Assembly (NCBI GenBank): GCA_038750655.1
Contig: JBCDGZ010000122.1
Location: 1-23,541, forward strand
Length of the DNA stretch: 23,541 nucleotides
Direction: 5' to 3'
From: JBCDGZ01 sp038750655
Lineage (GTDB): Bacteria; Bacteroidota; Bacteroidia; Chitinophagales; Saprospiraceae
A program made the position numbers and the translations under genes. Position 1 is the stretch's first letter. Every line of letters begins with the position of its first letter. This document shows positions 1-8,230 of the stretch, in pieces. The notes below the pieces were generated by a model, which was given only the letters and a program-made list of their open reading frames with translations, made no database searches and was not told the origin of the DNA.

Positions 1-574
1 CAAAAGAACAAAAATCCGTTGCTCCCTGAGTATTAGCTTTTCTTTGAAAACACGACAGAAATTGACTTAAGGTACTTATTGATTGGGGATCAAATCGATT
101 ACACTTATTTATATAAAGCATCCAATTCGGACTAATATCTGACTTTAAAATATCAGGTATATCACTTGGTTGTGATTTGGGATCAAAACCCAAGGAAGCA
201 TATTCTGAGCATAAAAGAGTTATAAATTTATCCCAATCGACAGTACTAAATATAGCATTCCAATCGACAGCTTTAACAAAGCCATCCCAATCTAATACGT
301 TAATGATGCTATCTAGATTTATAGATTCATAATGATCCCCGTATGTGAGTCCCATGATCGTCTGAACAATAGATGACTCTTTGATAGCTAAACTGTCATA
401 ATAATCATCAACATACCGATCCATCTCCTCCTCACTAAAATCAAAGGAAGCACTTAAATCAATACGATCAATAGGAGAAGGCTGTGCCTGTATATCTGGA
501 GTTATACTGACAGTCAGCAAACAAAGAAAGAGAAATTGAAATAAATAGTACTTGGAATTCAAAAAATACAACAT
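1..574 (-). CDS. secreted protein of unknown function, 3' end cut by window edge
   Basis: An open reading frame of 191 codons starts with ATG at 574 on the minus strand and runs off the left edge without a stop. The N-terminus has a hydrophobic stretch (about residues 6-24) ending in TPDIQA|Q, which looks like a Sec signal peptide, so the mature protein is probably exported. Residues of about 70-105 contain three spaced copies of a short motif (LDWDGF, VDWNAIF, VDWDKF) about ten residues apart, suggesting a small helical repeat. I do not recognise the family. It lies downstream of, and on the same strand as, the PKD/T9SS protein, 299 bp away, so it probably has its own promoter. The reading frame, signal peptide and acidic, coherent composition support a real gene; the function is unknown. 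Confidence 0.7.
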   Translation of the reverse strand, partial: MLYFLNSKYYLFQFLFLCLLTVSITPDIQAQPSPIDRIDLSASFDFSEEEMDRYVDDYYDSLAIKESSIVQTIMGLTYGDHYESINLDSIINVLDWDGFVKAVDWNAIFSTVDWDKFITLLCSEYASLGFDPKSQPSDIPDILKSDISPNWMLYINKCNRFDPQSISTLSQFLSCFQRKANTQGATDFCSF

Positions 575-873
575 GAGCTTCTCTTTACGGTTGACCAATA
601 AATAAGTGATGGACTTACTTAATTTTTCCGTAAAGGTAGCCGTAATCATCCCCTTGGCGCTTCACCATAATGGTTGGTTATGACCTCATTAAAAATGATG
701 AGCTAAACTTTTTCGTGCAGTATTATGACGTGTTCAATGAGGAAAGGAATTATTCGATACTTAGCTAAAGCAATGCTGCTAAGGATATAAAGCGAAGTCG
801 TCATAACTTAATCTGACAAACCGTAATTAATTTTTATCGACTGTCAGTTTATGTCTTGACTATTTGTTACTAC
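575..873. other. intergenic region with nested inverted repeats, no gene seen
   Basis: No convincing gene is present between the two minus-strand secreted-protein genes. The stretch holds several inverted repeats. CTTTACGG (583-590) pairs with CCGTAAAG (628-635), in the leader of the 574 gene. CTCAT (685-689) pairs with ATGAG (698-702). TTATGACG (723-730) pairs with CGTCATAA (799-806) and encloses CTTAGC/GCTAAG (760-765 and 778-783). None is followed by a clear T tract, so a terminator cannot be assigned. They may form RNA structure in the 3' region of the upstream gene or be the remnant of a small repeat element. Confidence 0.35.
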
Positions 874-2358
874 TTAGAGCACCTGGACTTTGACTAAGTA
901 ATCATCTAATAGTAAATAATACAGTCCAGGAGAAAAATTACTCAAATCAAAGTCGATCTCAGTATTTCGACGGTAGTTATCGAGGTGCTTCTCTATAAGT
1001 ACGCTACCTCTACTGTCATACAGCGTAATCAACGGATTGATGAGCTGATAGTTGTTAATGGTACACTTAACTTGTCCTGATGTAGGATTAGGATATACAG
1101 CTATACTGTTATGTATTGCATACTCTTCTATGTTAGTCCTAATATCGACCAAGATAGTATCCGCCGCCATGCATCCATTACTCTGATCTGTAATGGATAG
1201 AATATAAAAACCTGGATTCGCAATTTCAATTATTGATGTGTTGGCTCCGGTTGACCATAAATATTCATACTGTGGAACTGCAATTCCTCCTAACACAATA
1301 GTAGTTCCCGAAATCAAAGCAGTATCATTCCCTAGATTTACCTCGGGCAACGGGTGGATAATAGTTTCCTGTACAACGCTATCAGTACAACCATTATCAT
1401 CAGTAATCTTGTAAGTAATAGCATAGCTACCAGGGATCGAAAGATCAAAAAGTGCTATAGAATCACTCAGTTGGCCATCAACAACGAGATTGTCTCCTTC
1501 AAATATACCAATAGGACTATTACCAAATAAAGTATCTAAAATCATCTCTGTACAGTAACTATCATCAAGACCAGTCAAACTAACCTGTGGCAAAGGAAAA
1601 ATAGATTCTACCAATTGGCTGTCTTCATCCATACATCCATTTGAATCTATGTACCGATAAATCACCCATAAATCGCTGCCAGCTAATTCGGGAGTAAATA
1701 GCCCAATACTATCCGAATTATCCACTAATGCCCCTAAGAACATTCCTCCCGCAGGCTGTCCGAATAAAGTATCAGGTATAGTAGAGAGGCAATATTCCCT
1801 ATCCAAACCAGAAAAAGAAGATACAGGTAAATCAAACACTTCTACGGAATACATCGCAGAGCTAGTACAGCCAAAACCATTATCGATAATAATTTCAATA
1901 CTGTAGGTCCCAGGGGTAGAATAGGCATAACTATAGTTAGCTTTATCTGAAAAGGAGTCCTGGGTGCCATCCCCAAAGTCAATGATCACATTCGCATCAA
2001 TATTTACTAAATCTGAGAAATTGATCAAGCTAATACTATCCCCTAAACATACATTATCTACACTGAACTGTACTGTCGGTATAGATATAAAGTTAACCTC
2101 AATAGTATCCGATGCCGTACATGAAGGACTTGTAAGAGTAACACTATAACTACCCGATTCTAAAACCGTAATCTGTTGGCTTGTATCCCCAGTAGACCAC
2201 TCAATTGATACAGAATCCGCAGTAATATCTGTATCTAGAATAAAAACCTGATCACTACAGATAGAAGTATCTTGGCCCAAGTTGACCGTTAATGAATCAT
2301 TACCATATAACTGGAAACTAGTCAAAAAAACAAGAAATGAGATTATTCCTTCTTTCAT
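874..2358 (-). CDS. T9SS-exported PKD/Ig-like repeat protein with type A sorting domain
   Basis: This 494-residue protein has a signal peptide (1-20, ending in QLYGN). An Ig-like module covers 26-90 (LGQDTSIC start). A PKD domain covers about 93-175, with FGDGT at 128-132 and a closing strand TPGTYSIEI. Two tandem modules of about 78 residues follow (183-260 and 261-337); both carry GLD..YC, DTLFG, DSI.LF and NGC.D. A second LGNDTALI Ig-like module covers 339-406. The C-terminal sorting domain (about 420-494) has VYPNPTSG, LYDSRG and SPGLYYL, typical of type IX secretion type A tails. By family it is carried across the outer membrane by the T9SS and anchored or released outside the cell, often as an adhesin or matrix protein; no catalytic domain is visible. 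Calling it gliding- or adhesion-related would be inference only. Confidence 0.88.
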   Translation of the reverse strand: MKEGIISFLVFLTSFQLYGNDSLTVNLGQDTSICSDQVFILDTDITADSVSIEWSTGDTSQQITVLESGSYSVTLTSPSCTASDTIEVNFISIPTVQFSVDNVCLGDSISLINFSDLVNIDANVIIDFGDGTQDSFSDKANYSYAYSTPGTYSIEIIIDNGFGCTSSAMYSVEVFDLPVSSFSGLDREYCLSTIPDTLFGQPAGGMFLGALVDNSDSIGLFTPELAGSDLWVIYRYIDSNGCMDEDSQLVESIFPLPQVSLTGLDDSYCTEMILDTLFGNSPIGIFEGDNLVVDGQLSDSIALFDLSIPGSYAITYKITDDNGCTDSVVQETIIHPLPEVNLGNDTALISGTTIVLGGIAVPQYEYLWSTGANTSIIEIANPGFYILSITDQSNGCMAADTILVDIRTNIEEYAIHNSIAVYPNPTSGQVKCTINNYQLINPLITLYDSRGSVLIEKHLDNYRRNTEIDFDLSNFSPGLYYLLLDDYLVKVQVL

Positions 2359-2385
2359 ATCAAATAGAAATTAAGCAACGAAAAT

Positions 2386-2393
2386 CAAATTTA
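2386..2393 (-). promoter_or_regulatory. candidate -7 element of the PKD/T9SS gene
   Basis: On the minus strand this reads TAAATTTG, an exact match to the Bacteroidota -7 consensus TAnnTTTG, 27 nt upstream of the ATG at 2358. A good -33 TTTG is not seen at the expected distance, so the call rests on the -7 box and its position. Confidence 0.35.
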
Positions 2394-2668
2394 AACAATA
2401 AATACCTAAAAACCCTCATCATATCTAATTAGAATCTATAATCTTAGCAAACAGAAAAGGAAAATCCCTACTTCCAAATTTGAAGCAAAAGCTAAAAATT
2501 AGATCGAAGTTTATAAAGGATGAAATATTTCACTTTTTGAAGCAAAAAATCAATATCTTATCTGAATATCAAGCATGTAATTGCTATCAACCTAAAAACA
2601 GGAACGAATTTAGCTACACATAAAAAACCAAACAGCAATCACCCCAAAACGCCTTAACCCCCGAAATA
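2394..2668. other. AT-rich divergent intergenic region
   Basis: This AT-rich spacer separates the minus-strand PKD gene from the plus-strand helicase gene and must hold the promoter of the helicase. I see no gene. A short direct repeat, TTTGAAGCAAAA-like, occurs near 2478 and again near 2538. No convincing -33/-7 pair for the helicase could be identified by eye. Confidence 0.4.
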
Positions 2669-5600
2669 ATGACGCCACACCCCAACATCCTCTTCCTCGA
2701 CATCGAATATGACCCGGAGGCGACCCGCATTCGGGAGCTGGGAGCGGTATGGCAGGGAGAAGGGCTGCGAACGCCGAAGCTGGGGGCTTTTGCCGACTTT
2801 GCGAGGCCAGCCCGGGTGGTTGGAGGGCATAATATTATTGCGCATGACCTGCCGGTTTTGCGGCGGTATCCGGGGACGGAGGCGCTGGCGCAGCTGCCGA
2901 CGATCGATACTTTGTACCTATCGGTTTTGTTTTTTCCCAAAAAGAAGTACCACCGCTTGGTGAAGGATGATGTGTTGGATAGTTCGGAGCGGAGCAATCC
3001 CTTGGCGGACGCGCAGCAGTCGAGGGTGGTGTTTGAGGATGCGTGGGAGGTGTGGGAAGGCTTGCCGAAGGACAATCGGTGCATTTATTATCAGCTGCTA
3101 AAGGCGGTGCCGGGCTTTGATGGCTTTTTTGGGCTATTGACGGCTGCCGAGCAGGAGGAGTTGGCCATAGCGCAACCTTTGGCGTCCTATATTACGCAAT
3201 GCTTTTCCAATTCTATTTGTGAGACAGCGGACTTGGAGGATTTTATCCAGCAGCAGCCGATCGCGCTGGCTTTTGCCCTGGCGCTGATCGCCGTAGAGGA
3301 CAGCGTTTCTTTGCTGCCGCCTTGGGTGAGCAAGAATTTCCCGGAGACGTATTCCATACTCAATATCCTACGATTGTACTGCGCGGCGGACCGCCGCTGC
3401 ACCTACTGCCAGCGCCTACAGCCTCTCAATGGCCTACGGCGCTTCTTTGGCTTCGAGCAATTCCGGCGCTTCGACGGCGATGGCGAGGTACCGCTACAAC
3501 AACAGGTCGTCGAGGCAGCGATGGCCGAGGATTCCCTGCTGGCTATCTTCCCTACCGGCGGCGGCAAGTCGCTGACCTTCCAGCTGCCCGCCCTGATGAA
3601 GGGCGAGGCCAACCGCTCCCTCACCGTCATCATCTCACCACTACAATCGCTGATGAAAGACCAGGTTGATGTGCTGCGCAATCGCCACGAGCGAATCGAT
3701 GCGGTCACCATCAATGGCCTGCTCTCGCCACTGGAACGCAGCGAGGCGCTAGAGCGTGTCCGGCTGGGCGGAGCCAACCTGCTCTACCTTTCTCCGGAGT
3801 CCCTACGCTCCCGCAGTATCTACCGACTGCTGGTCGGCCGCAGCATCAACCGCTTTGTCATCGACGAAGCCCACTGCTTTTCTTCCTGGGGGCAGGACTT
3901 TCGGGTCGATTATCTCTACATCGGTAAGTTTATCAAGAAGCTGCAAAAGGCCAAGGGGCTGTCGAAGCCCATTCCGGTGTCTTGCTTTACGGCCACCGCC
4001 AAGCCGGCCGTAGTCGACGATATTTACCAATATTTCAATACCCAATTGGGCTTGAAATTGCAGCTTTTTAAGACTAGTGCGAAACGCAAAAATCTGCATT
4101 ACTTTGTTCATAATGTAGGAGACCAAGAGGAAAAATACGAACGCCTCAAGTCGCTGATTTTCTCCGAAGATGGGGCCAAGATCATCTATGTTTCTCGGGT
4201 CAAAGCCGCGCGCGATCTTGCGGAGCGACTGGGCCGAGAGGGCGTTCTGGCGCGGCCTTATTACGGGAAAATGAATCCAGAAGAGAAGAAAAAGACGCAG
4301 GATGCCTTTATGGACGAGGACAATGAGCTGGACCTGATCATCGCTACCTCGGCCTTTGGAATGGGCGTGGACAAGGATAATGTCAAGATGGTGATTCACT
4401 ATAACATCTCGGATTCTTTAGAAAATTATATGCAGGAATCGGGGCGGGCCGGCCGGCGGGCCGATCTGGAAGCCAAATGCCATATCCTCTTCGATGAGAA
4501 TGACCTGAGCGCTCATTTTGATTTGCTTAACCACAGCAAACTGAGTCAGAAGGAGGTGGATCAAATCTGGCGAGGAATTAAGGGTTTTCGGCGACGTCAT
4601 TTCACCAAATCGGCTTTGGAGATTGCTAAGAAGGCGGGCTGGGATACCGAGAATACGCAGTCGGGGTCGAGTCTGCTGGAAACGCGGGTCAAAGTGGCGC
4701 TGTCGGCATTGGAGGAGTCGGGCTATATCCGGCGGGACGAGAATGCGGCGCAGGTTTTTGCGCAGAGTATTTTGGTGAAAAATGTGGAGGAAGCCCAGCA
4801 GAAAATGAAAGAAAGTCCTCGTCATTTCATTGGCCAGCAACAGCAGGAAAACGCTAAGAGAATATTCAGTTCTCTGATGTCAAGGGCCAAGGCGAGGCAG
4901 GAAACGCAGGTCGATTATGTAGCCGAAGCCTTGGGTATCCACCGCAATGAGGTGACCACGATCATCAATATCTTCAAGGATATTGGCATCATGGATAAGG
5001 AGAAAGATTTGCGGGTTTATTACTTCACCGTCAAAGGTAAACGCAACTCTTCGAATGTTTTCCGACAAGTGTCGACCATCGAGCGATTGCTGCTAGACAA
5101 TTTATTTCCGCAGGAGCATATTCACAAAAAAAACAGCTACCTGCGAGAGGTGAATGAGGCCATCAATGAAGCACTGCTGGAAGAGGATTTTGAATGTAAT
5201 TTGGGCATTATTCGCGACCTACTCAACTACTGGGCGCAAGTGGGTTTTGTTAAAAAAGAACGCATCGACCGCAGCAATAATCAGTACCTAATTATCCGAA
5301 AAATGGAGTACGGCCAATTTCGGGAACATATTGAAAAACGGTTGGCTACGGCGGAACTGGCCATGCCGGTCATCAAGCAGCAGTACCTCCCTCACGCCAT
5401 TGAGGATGAGAATTTTACGGATAAAAAATTGATTGAATTTTCTGTCTCGGATTTAAAACAACAAATCGAAAAGCAAAGTGGAGCGCAGGAGGTTATCCGC
5501 TTCTACGAGCTGCTGCTGCTGTATTTTCATCACCTCAAAATCCTGGAACTCAAAGATGGCCTGCTGATTTTTTACAACCCCATGAAGATCACCAGATTGG

Positions 5601-7555
5601 AGGACAACAATCGCAAGCAGTACACTCAGGAAGATTACCAGCAACTAGCCCGCTACTACCAAAGTAAAACGGAGCAGATTCATATTGTAGGAGAATATGC
5701 CCGCAAGCAATTGCTCAATAAAATACTGGCCGTGCAGTTTGCCGATGATTATTTTGTGCTGCCCTATGAAGAATTTCTGAGTAAATATTTTAGCCGAAAA
5801 AGAAAAAAGATTAAAAAGCCGATCACGGAGGAAAGATTGCAGAAAATCTTCGGAGAGCTGTCGGAGGAGCAAAAGGCGGTGATTGATGATAAGAGCGAAA
5901 ATATCCTTGTCGCCGCAGGCCCCGGTAGCGGTAAAACCAAGGTGCTGGTTCACAAAGTGGCCTCCCTCCTACTGGTTGAAGATGTCAAAACCGAGCAGTT
6001 CCTAATGCTGACCTTCTCCAAGCCCGCCGCTATCGAATTCAAAAATCGCCTGCGCAAGCTGGTCGGCCCCGCCGCCTATCATGTCGATATTTTCACCTAC
6101 CACGGCTTCGCCTTCCAACTGATGGGCCGCATCGGCGACCTCGATCGCTCGCAGCACATCATCAGCGATGCCCGCAGGGCCATCGAGCAGGAGGAAGCCC
6201 CGATGGAACGGATCAAAAATAAAAGTGTCATCGTAGTCGATGAATACCAGGATGTCAGCCGCGATGAATATGATTTTATCATGGCCATTGTAACCAAATC
6301 GGCGAAAATACGCGTCATCGTCGCCGGAGATGATGATCAAAACATCTACGAATTTCGGGGCACCAGCATCGAGTTCATGCGGCGATTTATTGATGAGCGG
6401 CAGGCCAACTACCATATTCTAACCACCAATTATCGCTCGAAATACAACCTCGTCGCCTTCACTAATCTGTTTCTCCAAACCGCCTTCAGCGCCCAACGGA
6501 TGAAGCACAACTACGAGCTGCAAGCCCACCAACAAACCCGAGGAAGCATCGAAATCACTCGCTACCGGACCGCCCATCTCATCGTCCCCCTCATCTATCA
6601 ATTGCATCGCCAATACAAAAGCCTCGAAGGCAGCACCGCCGTACTCACCCATCGCAACGACGAAGCCGTCCTCATCACCAGCATCCTCAAACAACTGGGC
6701 CTCCCCGCCCAACTGATTCAAGACAAACAAGGCTTCTCCCTGCGCGACCTGTTCGAACTGCGCCGCTTCTCCTTCCGACTACAAAGTATCACCAAGGAGG
6801 AGAAAGAAACCATCGAGGAGGAACATTGGGAAAAGCTAAAAGCCCAATTGCCGACAGACTGCGCCCAATCCAATAACCTCGACCTGGTGCTGCGCGTCGT
6901 CCAAACCTACGAGAAATTGCACCCCACAAAATACCTCGGCAGCTGGCGCAGCTTCCTCAAAGAAAGCCGTATCCAGGATTTCTACAACGCCGAGCAGTCG
7001 ACCATCCTGGTCTCCACCATGCACAAGTCCAAAGGCAAGGAATTCGACAATGTCTTTATCCTCCTCAACAACTATCAGCTGCACTCTGAGGCCGAAAAGC
7101 GGGTGCTCTACGTCGCCATGACCAGAGCCAAAAGCCATCTTTTCTTACACAGCAATGCTGTCCGCTTCGCCCAAGGCTCCATCAGAGGCCTGGATTACAG
7201 GGAGGATAAAAATACTTACGAATCACCAAAGACCCTTATCTTGGACTGCGGGATGCGGGACGTCTGGCTGGGCTTCGTCAAGCGTCGCCAAGTTATTCAC
7301 AATGTCAAGCAGTTGAACTCGGGCTGTCCGCTCTTCCCCTCTTCTTCTAATCCAACCATCTTCACCGACGAAGGACGAAATGAGGTCCTGAAGCTTTCCA
7401 GACCTTTTGAAGAAAAACTAAACAACTATCTCCGTCAGGGCTACGAAATTACAACTATCCAAGCCCGCTTCATCGTGGTTTGGTATGATGAGGAAAGTGA
7501 TCGATCCTACCGGGTGGTACTGCCGGAGATTACGCTGAAAATCAAAGAAGCCTAA
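2669..7555 (+). CDS. giant fusion: DEDD exonuclease-like + RecQ SF2 helicase + UvrD/Rep SF1 helicase
   Basis: This is one uninterrupted frame of 1628 residues. Residues 1-120 resemble a DEDD 3'-5' exonuclease: LFLDIEYD gives D11/E13, GHNIIAHD gives D60, NPLADA gives D114; the usual fifth His/Tyr is not clear. A CxxC pair (C244, C247) precedes the RecQ core: Walker A FPTGGGKS (294-301), DEAH (399-402), CFTATAKP (439-446) and motif VI QESGRAGR (589-596). The cysteine-rich zinc module normally following a RecQ core is absent; winged-helix-like segments fill about 640-1050. A complete SF1A core follows: EEQKAVI (1066-1072), AAGPGSGKT (1082-1090), VVDEYQDV (1189-1196), GDDDQNIYEFRG (1220-1231), NYRSKYNL (1254-1261), MHKSKGKEFD (1451-1460), YVAMTRAK (1481-1488). 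An extension of about 130 residues ends it. It should be an ATP-driven DNA unwinding enzyme for repair, recombination or possibly defence. Such RecQ-annotated fusions occur in Bacteroidota; the substrate is unknown. Confidence 0.92.
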   Translation: MTPHPNILFLDIEYDPEATRIRELGAVWQGEGLRTPKLGAFADFARPARVVGGHNIIAHDLPVLRRYPGTEALAQLPTIDTLYLSVLFFPKKKYHRLVKDDVLDSSERSNPLADAQQSRVVFEDAWEVWEGLPKDNRCIYYQLLKAVPGFDGFFGLLTAAEQEELAIAQPLASYITQCFSNSICETADLEDFIQQQPIALAFALALIAVEDSVSLLPPWVSKNFPETYSILNILRLYCAADRRCTYCQRLQPLNGLRRFFGFEQFRRFDGDGEVPLQQQVVEAAMAEDSLLAIFPTGGGKSLTFQLPALMKGEANRSLTVIISPLQSLMKDQVDVLRNRHERIDAVTINGLLSPLERSEALERVRLGGANLLYLSPESLRSRSIYRLLVGRSINRFVIDEAHCFSSWGQDFRVDYLYIGKFIKKLQKAKGLSKPIPVSCFTATAKPAVVDDIYQYFNTQLGLKLQLFKTSAKRKNLHYFVHNVGDQEEKYERLKSLIFSEDGAKIIYVSRVKAARDLAERLGREGVLARPYYGKMNPEEKKKTQDAFMDEDNELDLIIATSAFGMGVDKDNVKMVIHYNISDSLENYMQESGRAGRRADLEAKCHILFDENDLSAHFDLLNHSKLSQKEVDQIWRGIKGFRRRHFTKSALEIAKKAGWDTENTQSGSSLLETRVKVALSALEESGYIRRDENAAQVFAQSILVKNVEEAQQKMKESPRHFIGQQQQENAKRIFSSLMSRAKARQETQVDYVAEALGIHRNEVTTIINIFKDIGIMDKEKDLRVYYFTVKGKRNSSNVFRQVSTIERLLLDNLFPQEHIHKKNSYLREVNEAINEALLEEDFECNLGIIRDLLNYWAQVGFVKKERIDRSNNQYLIIRKMEYGQFREHIEKRLATAELAMPVIKQQYLPHAIEDENFTDKKLIEFSVSDLKQQIEKQSGAQEVIRFYELLLLYFHHLKILELKDGLLIFYNPMKITRLEDNNRKQYTQEDYQQLARYYQSKTEQIHIVGEYARKQLLNKILAVQFADDYFVLPYEEFLSKYFSRKRKKIKKPITEERLQKIFGELSEEQKAVIDDKSENILVAAGPGSGKTKVLVHKVASLLLVEDVKTEQFLMLTFSKPAAIEFKNRLRKLVGPAAYHVDIFTYHGFAFQLMGRIGDLDRSQHIISDARRAIEQEEAPMERIKNKSVIVVDEYQDVSRDEYDFIMAIVTKSAKIRVIVAGDDDQNIYEFRGTSIEFMRRFIDERQANYHILTTNYRSKYNLVAFTNLFLQTAFSAQRMKHNYELQAHQQTRGSIEITRYRTAHLIVPLIYQLHRQYKSLEGSTAVLTHRNDEAVLITSILKQLGLPAQLIQDKQGFSLRDLFELRRFSFRLQSITKEEKETIEEEHWEKLKAQLPTDCAQSNNLDLVLRVVQTYEKLHPTKYLGSWRSFLKESRIQDFYNAEQSTILVSTMHKSKGKEFDNVFILLNNYQLHSEAEKRVLYVAMTRAKSHLFLHSNAVRFAQGSIRGLDYREDKNTYESPKTLILDCGMRDVWLGFVKRRQVIHNVKQLNSGCPLFPSSSNPTIFTDEGRNEVLKLSRPFEEKLNNYLRQGYEITTIQARFIVVWYDEESDRSYRVVLPEITLKIKEA

Positions 7556-7561
7556 GCTCCC

Positions 7562-8230
7562 CTACCGCTTCAAATCTCCCCAAGTCTTCACCCCTCGCTT
7601 CTTCAATCTCGACAGCAATCGCATCAGCAGGTAAGCCGTGAGCAGGGCGTCGCCGGAGGCGGTATGGCGGTCGTGCATAGCAATGTTGTAGCGATCGCAG
7701 AGGGCGTCCAGGGTATAAGCCGAGGGGTTGAGCAGATGCGTGGGGCGGGTGTGCTCTACACGGATGGCCAGCCGGGCAGTGTCCAGGACGGGGTTGCGCA
7801 GCTGATCATCAACGAGGGGGGCGAGGGCCTGATTGATCATGCTGACATCGAAGCCGATGTTGTGGCCGACCAGGATGCTGTTGCCGAGAAAGTGGACAAA
7901 CTCACGGGCGGCGCGAGCCTGCGGGATGCCGAGTTGCTTGTTGGGGACGATGCCGTGGATGGGCACGGCGTCGGTACGGTAGTTTTCGGCCCGGAGAACG
8001 CGGACTTCGTACTGGTCGGCGAGGCGGATTTTTTGCTGGTGGAGCCGCAGCGCGCCGATGGTCAGCAGCTTATCGTTGTTGGCGTTGAGGCCGGAGGTTT
8101 CGGTGTCGAAGACCACAAAGTCCAGGGCCTCAATGGGGGTTTTGGCGGGCCAGGGCGGGTGAAGCCGCTGGAGGTAATCCTGCCAGAAAGGCGGATAGTC
8201 TTTGGTTTGTTTCCAGAATTTCCAATTCAT
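7562..8230 (-). CDS. DEDDh 3'-5' exonuclease (DnaQ/PolC epsilon-like)
   Basis: This 222-residue protein has a complete DEDDh exonuclease signature: FDTETSGL gives D42/E44, VGHNIGFD gives D128, and HDRHTASGDA gives H189 and D194. By family it removes nucleotides from 3' ends of DNA or RNA using two metal ions. It is a stand-alone domain without a polymerase or GIY-YIG part, preceded by about 35 basic/aromatic residues. Its ATG overlaps the stop of the upstream DUF294 gene (TCAT at 8227-8230, read as ATGA), so the pair is translationally coupled. This pairing of a cNMP/CBS/DUF294 protein with a DEDDh exonuclease next to a sodium:solute symporter is, from memory, also seen in gammaproteobacteria such as Pseudomonas (PA3232-PA3235 region). 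The gene converges on the helicase gene with a 6-bp gap and no visible terminator between them. Confidence 0.88.
   Translation of the reverse strand: MNWKFWKQTKDYPPFWQDYLQRLHPPWPAKTPIEALDFVVFDTETSGLNANNDKLLTIGALRLHQQKIRLADQYEVRVLRAENYRTDAVPIHGIVPNKQLGIPQARAAREFVHFLGNSILVGHNIGFDVSMINQALAPLVDDQLRNPVLDTARLAIRVEHTRPTHLLNPSAYTLDALCDRYNIAMHDRHTASGDALLTAYLLMRLLSRLKKRGVKTWGDLKR

Noticed and set aside
670..768. A 32-codon plus-strand open frame (MVGYDLIKND...) between the first two genes
   Set aside because: It lies in the inverted-repeat region, has no family match I can recognise and no clear promoter; too short to call a gene.
2425..2445. Further operator-like half-site (ATATCTAATTAGAATCTATA) upstream of the PKD gene
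   Set aside because: No paired arm at the right spacing and no functional link to the acetate locus; taken as AT-rich background and a warning about chance matches.
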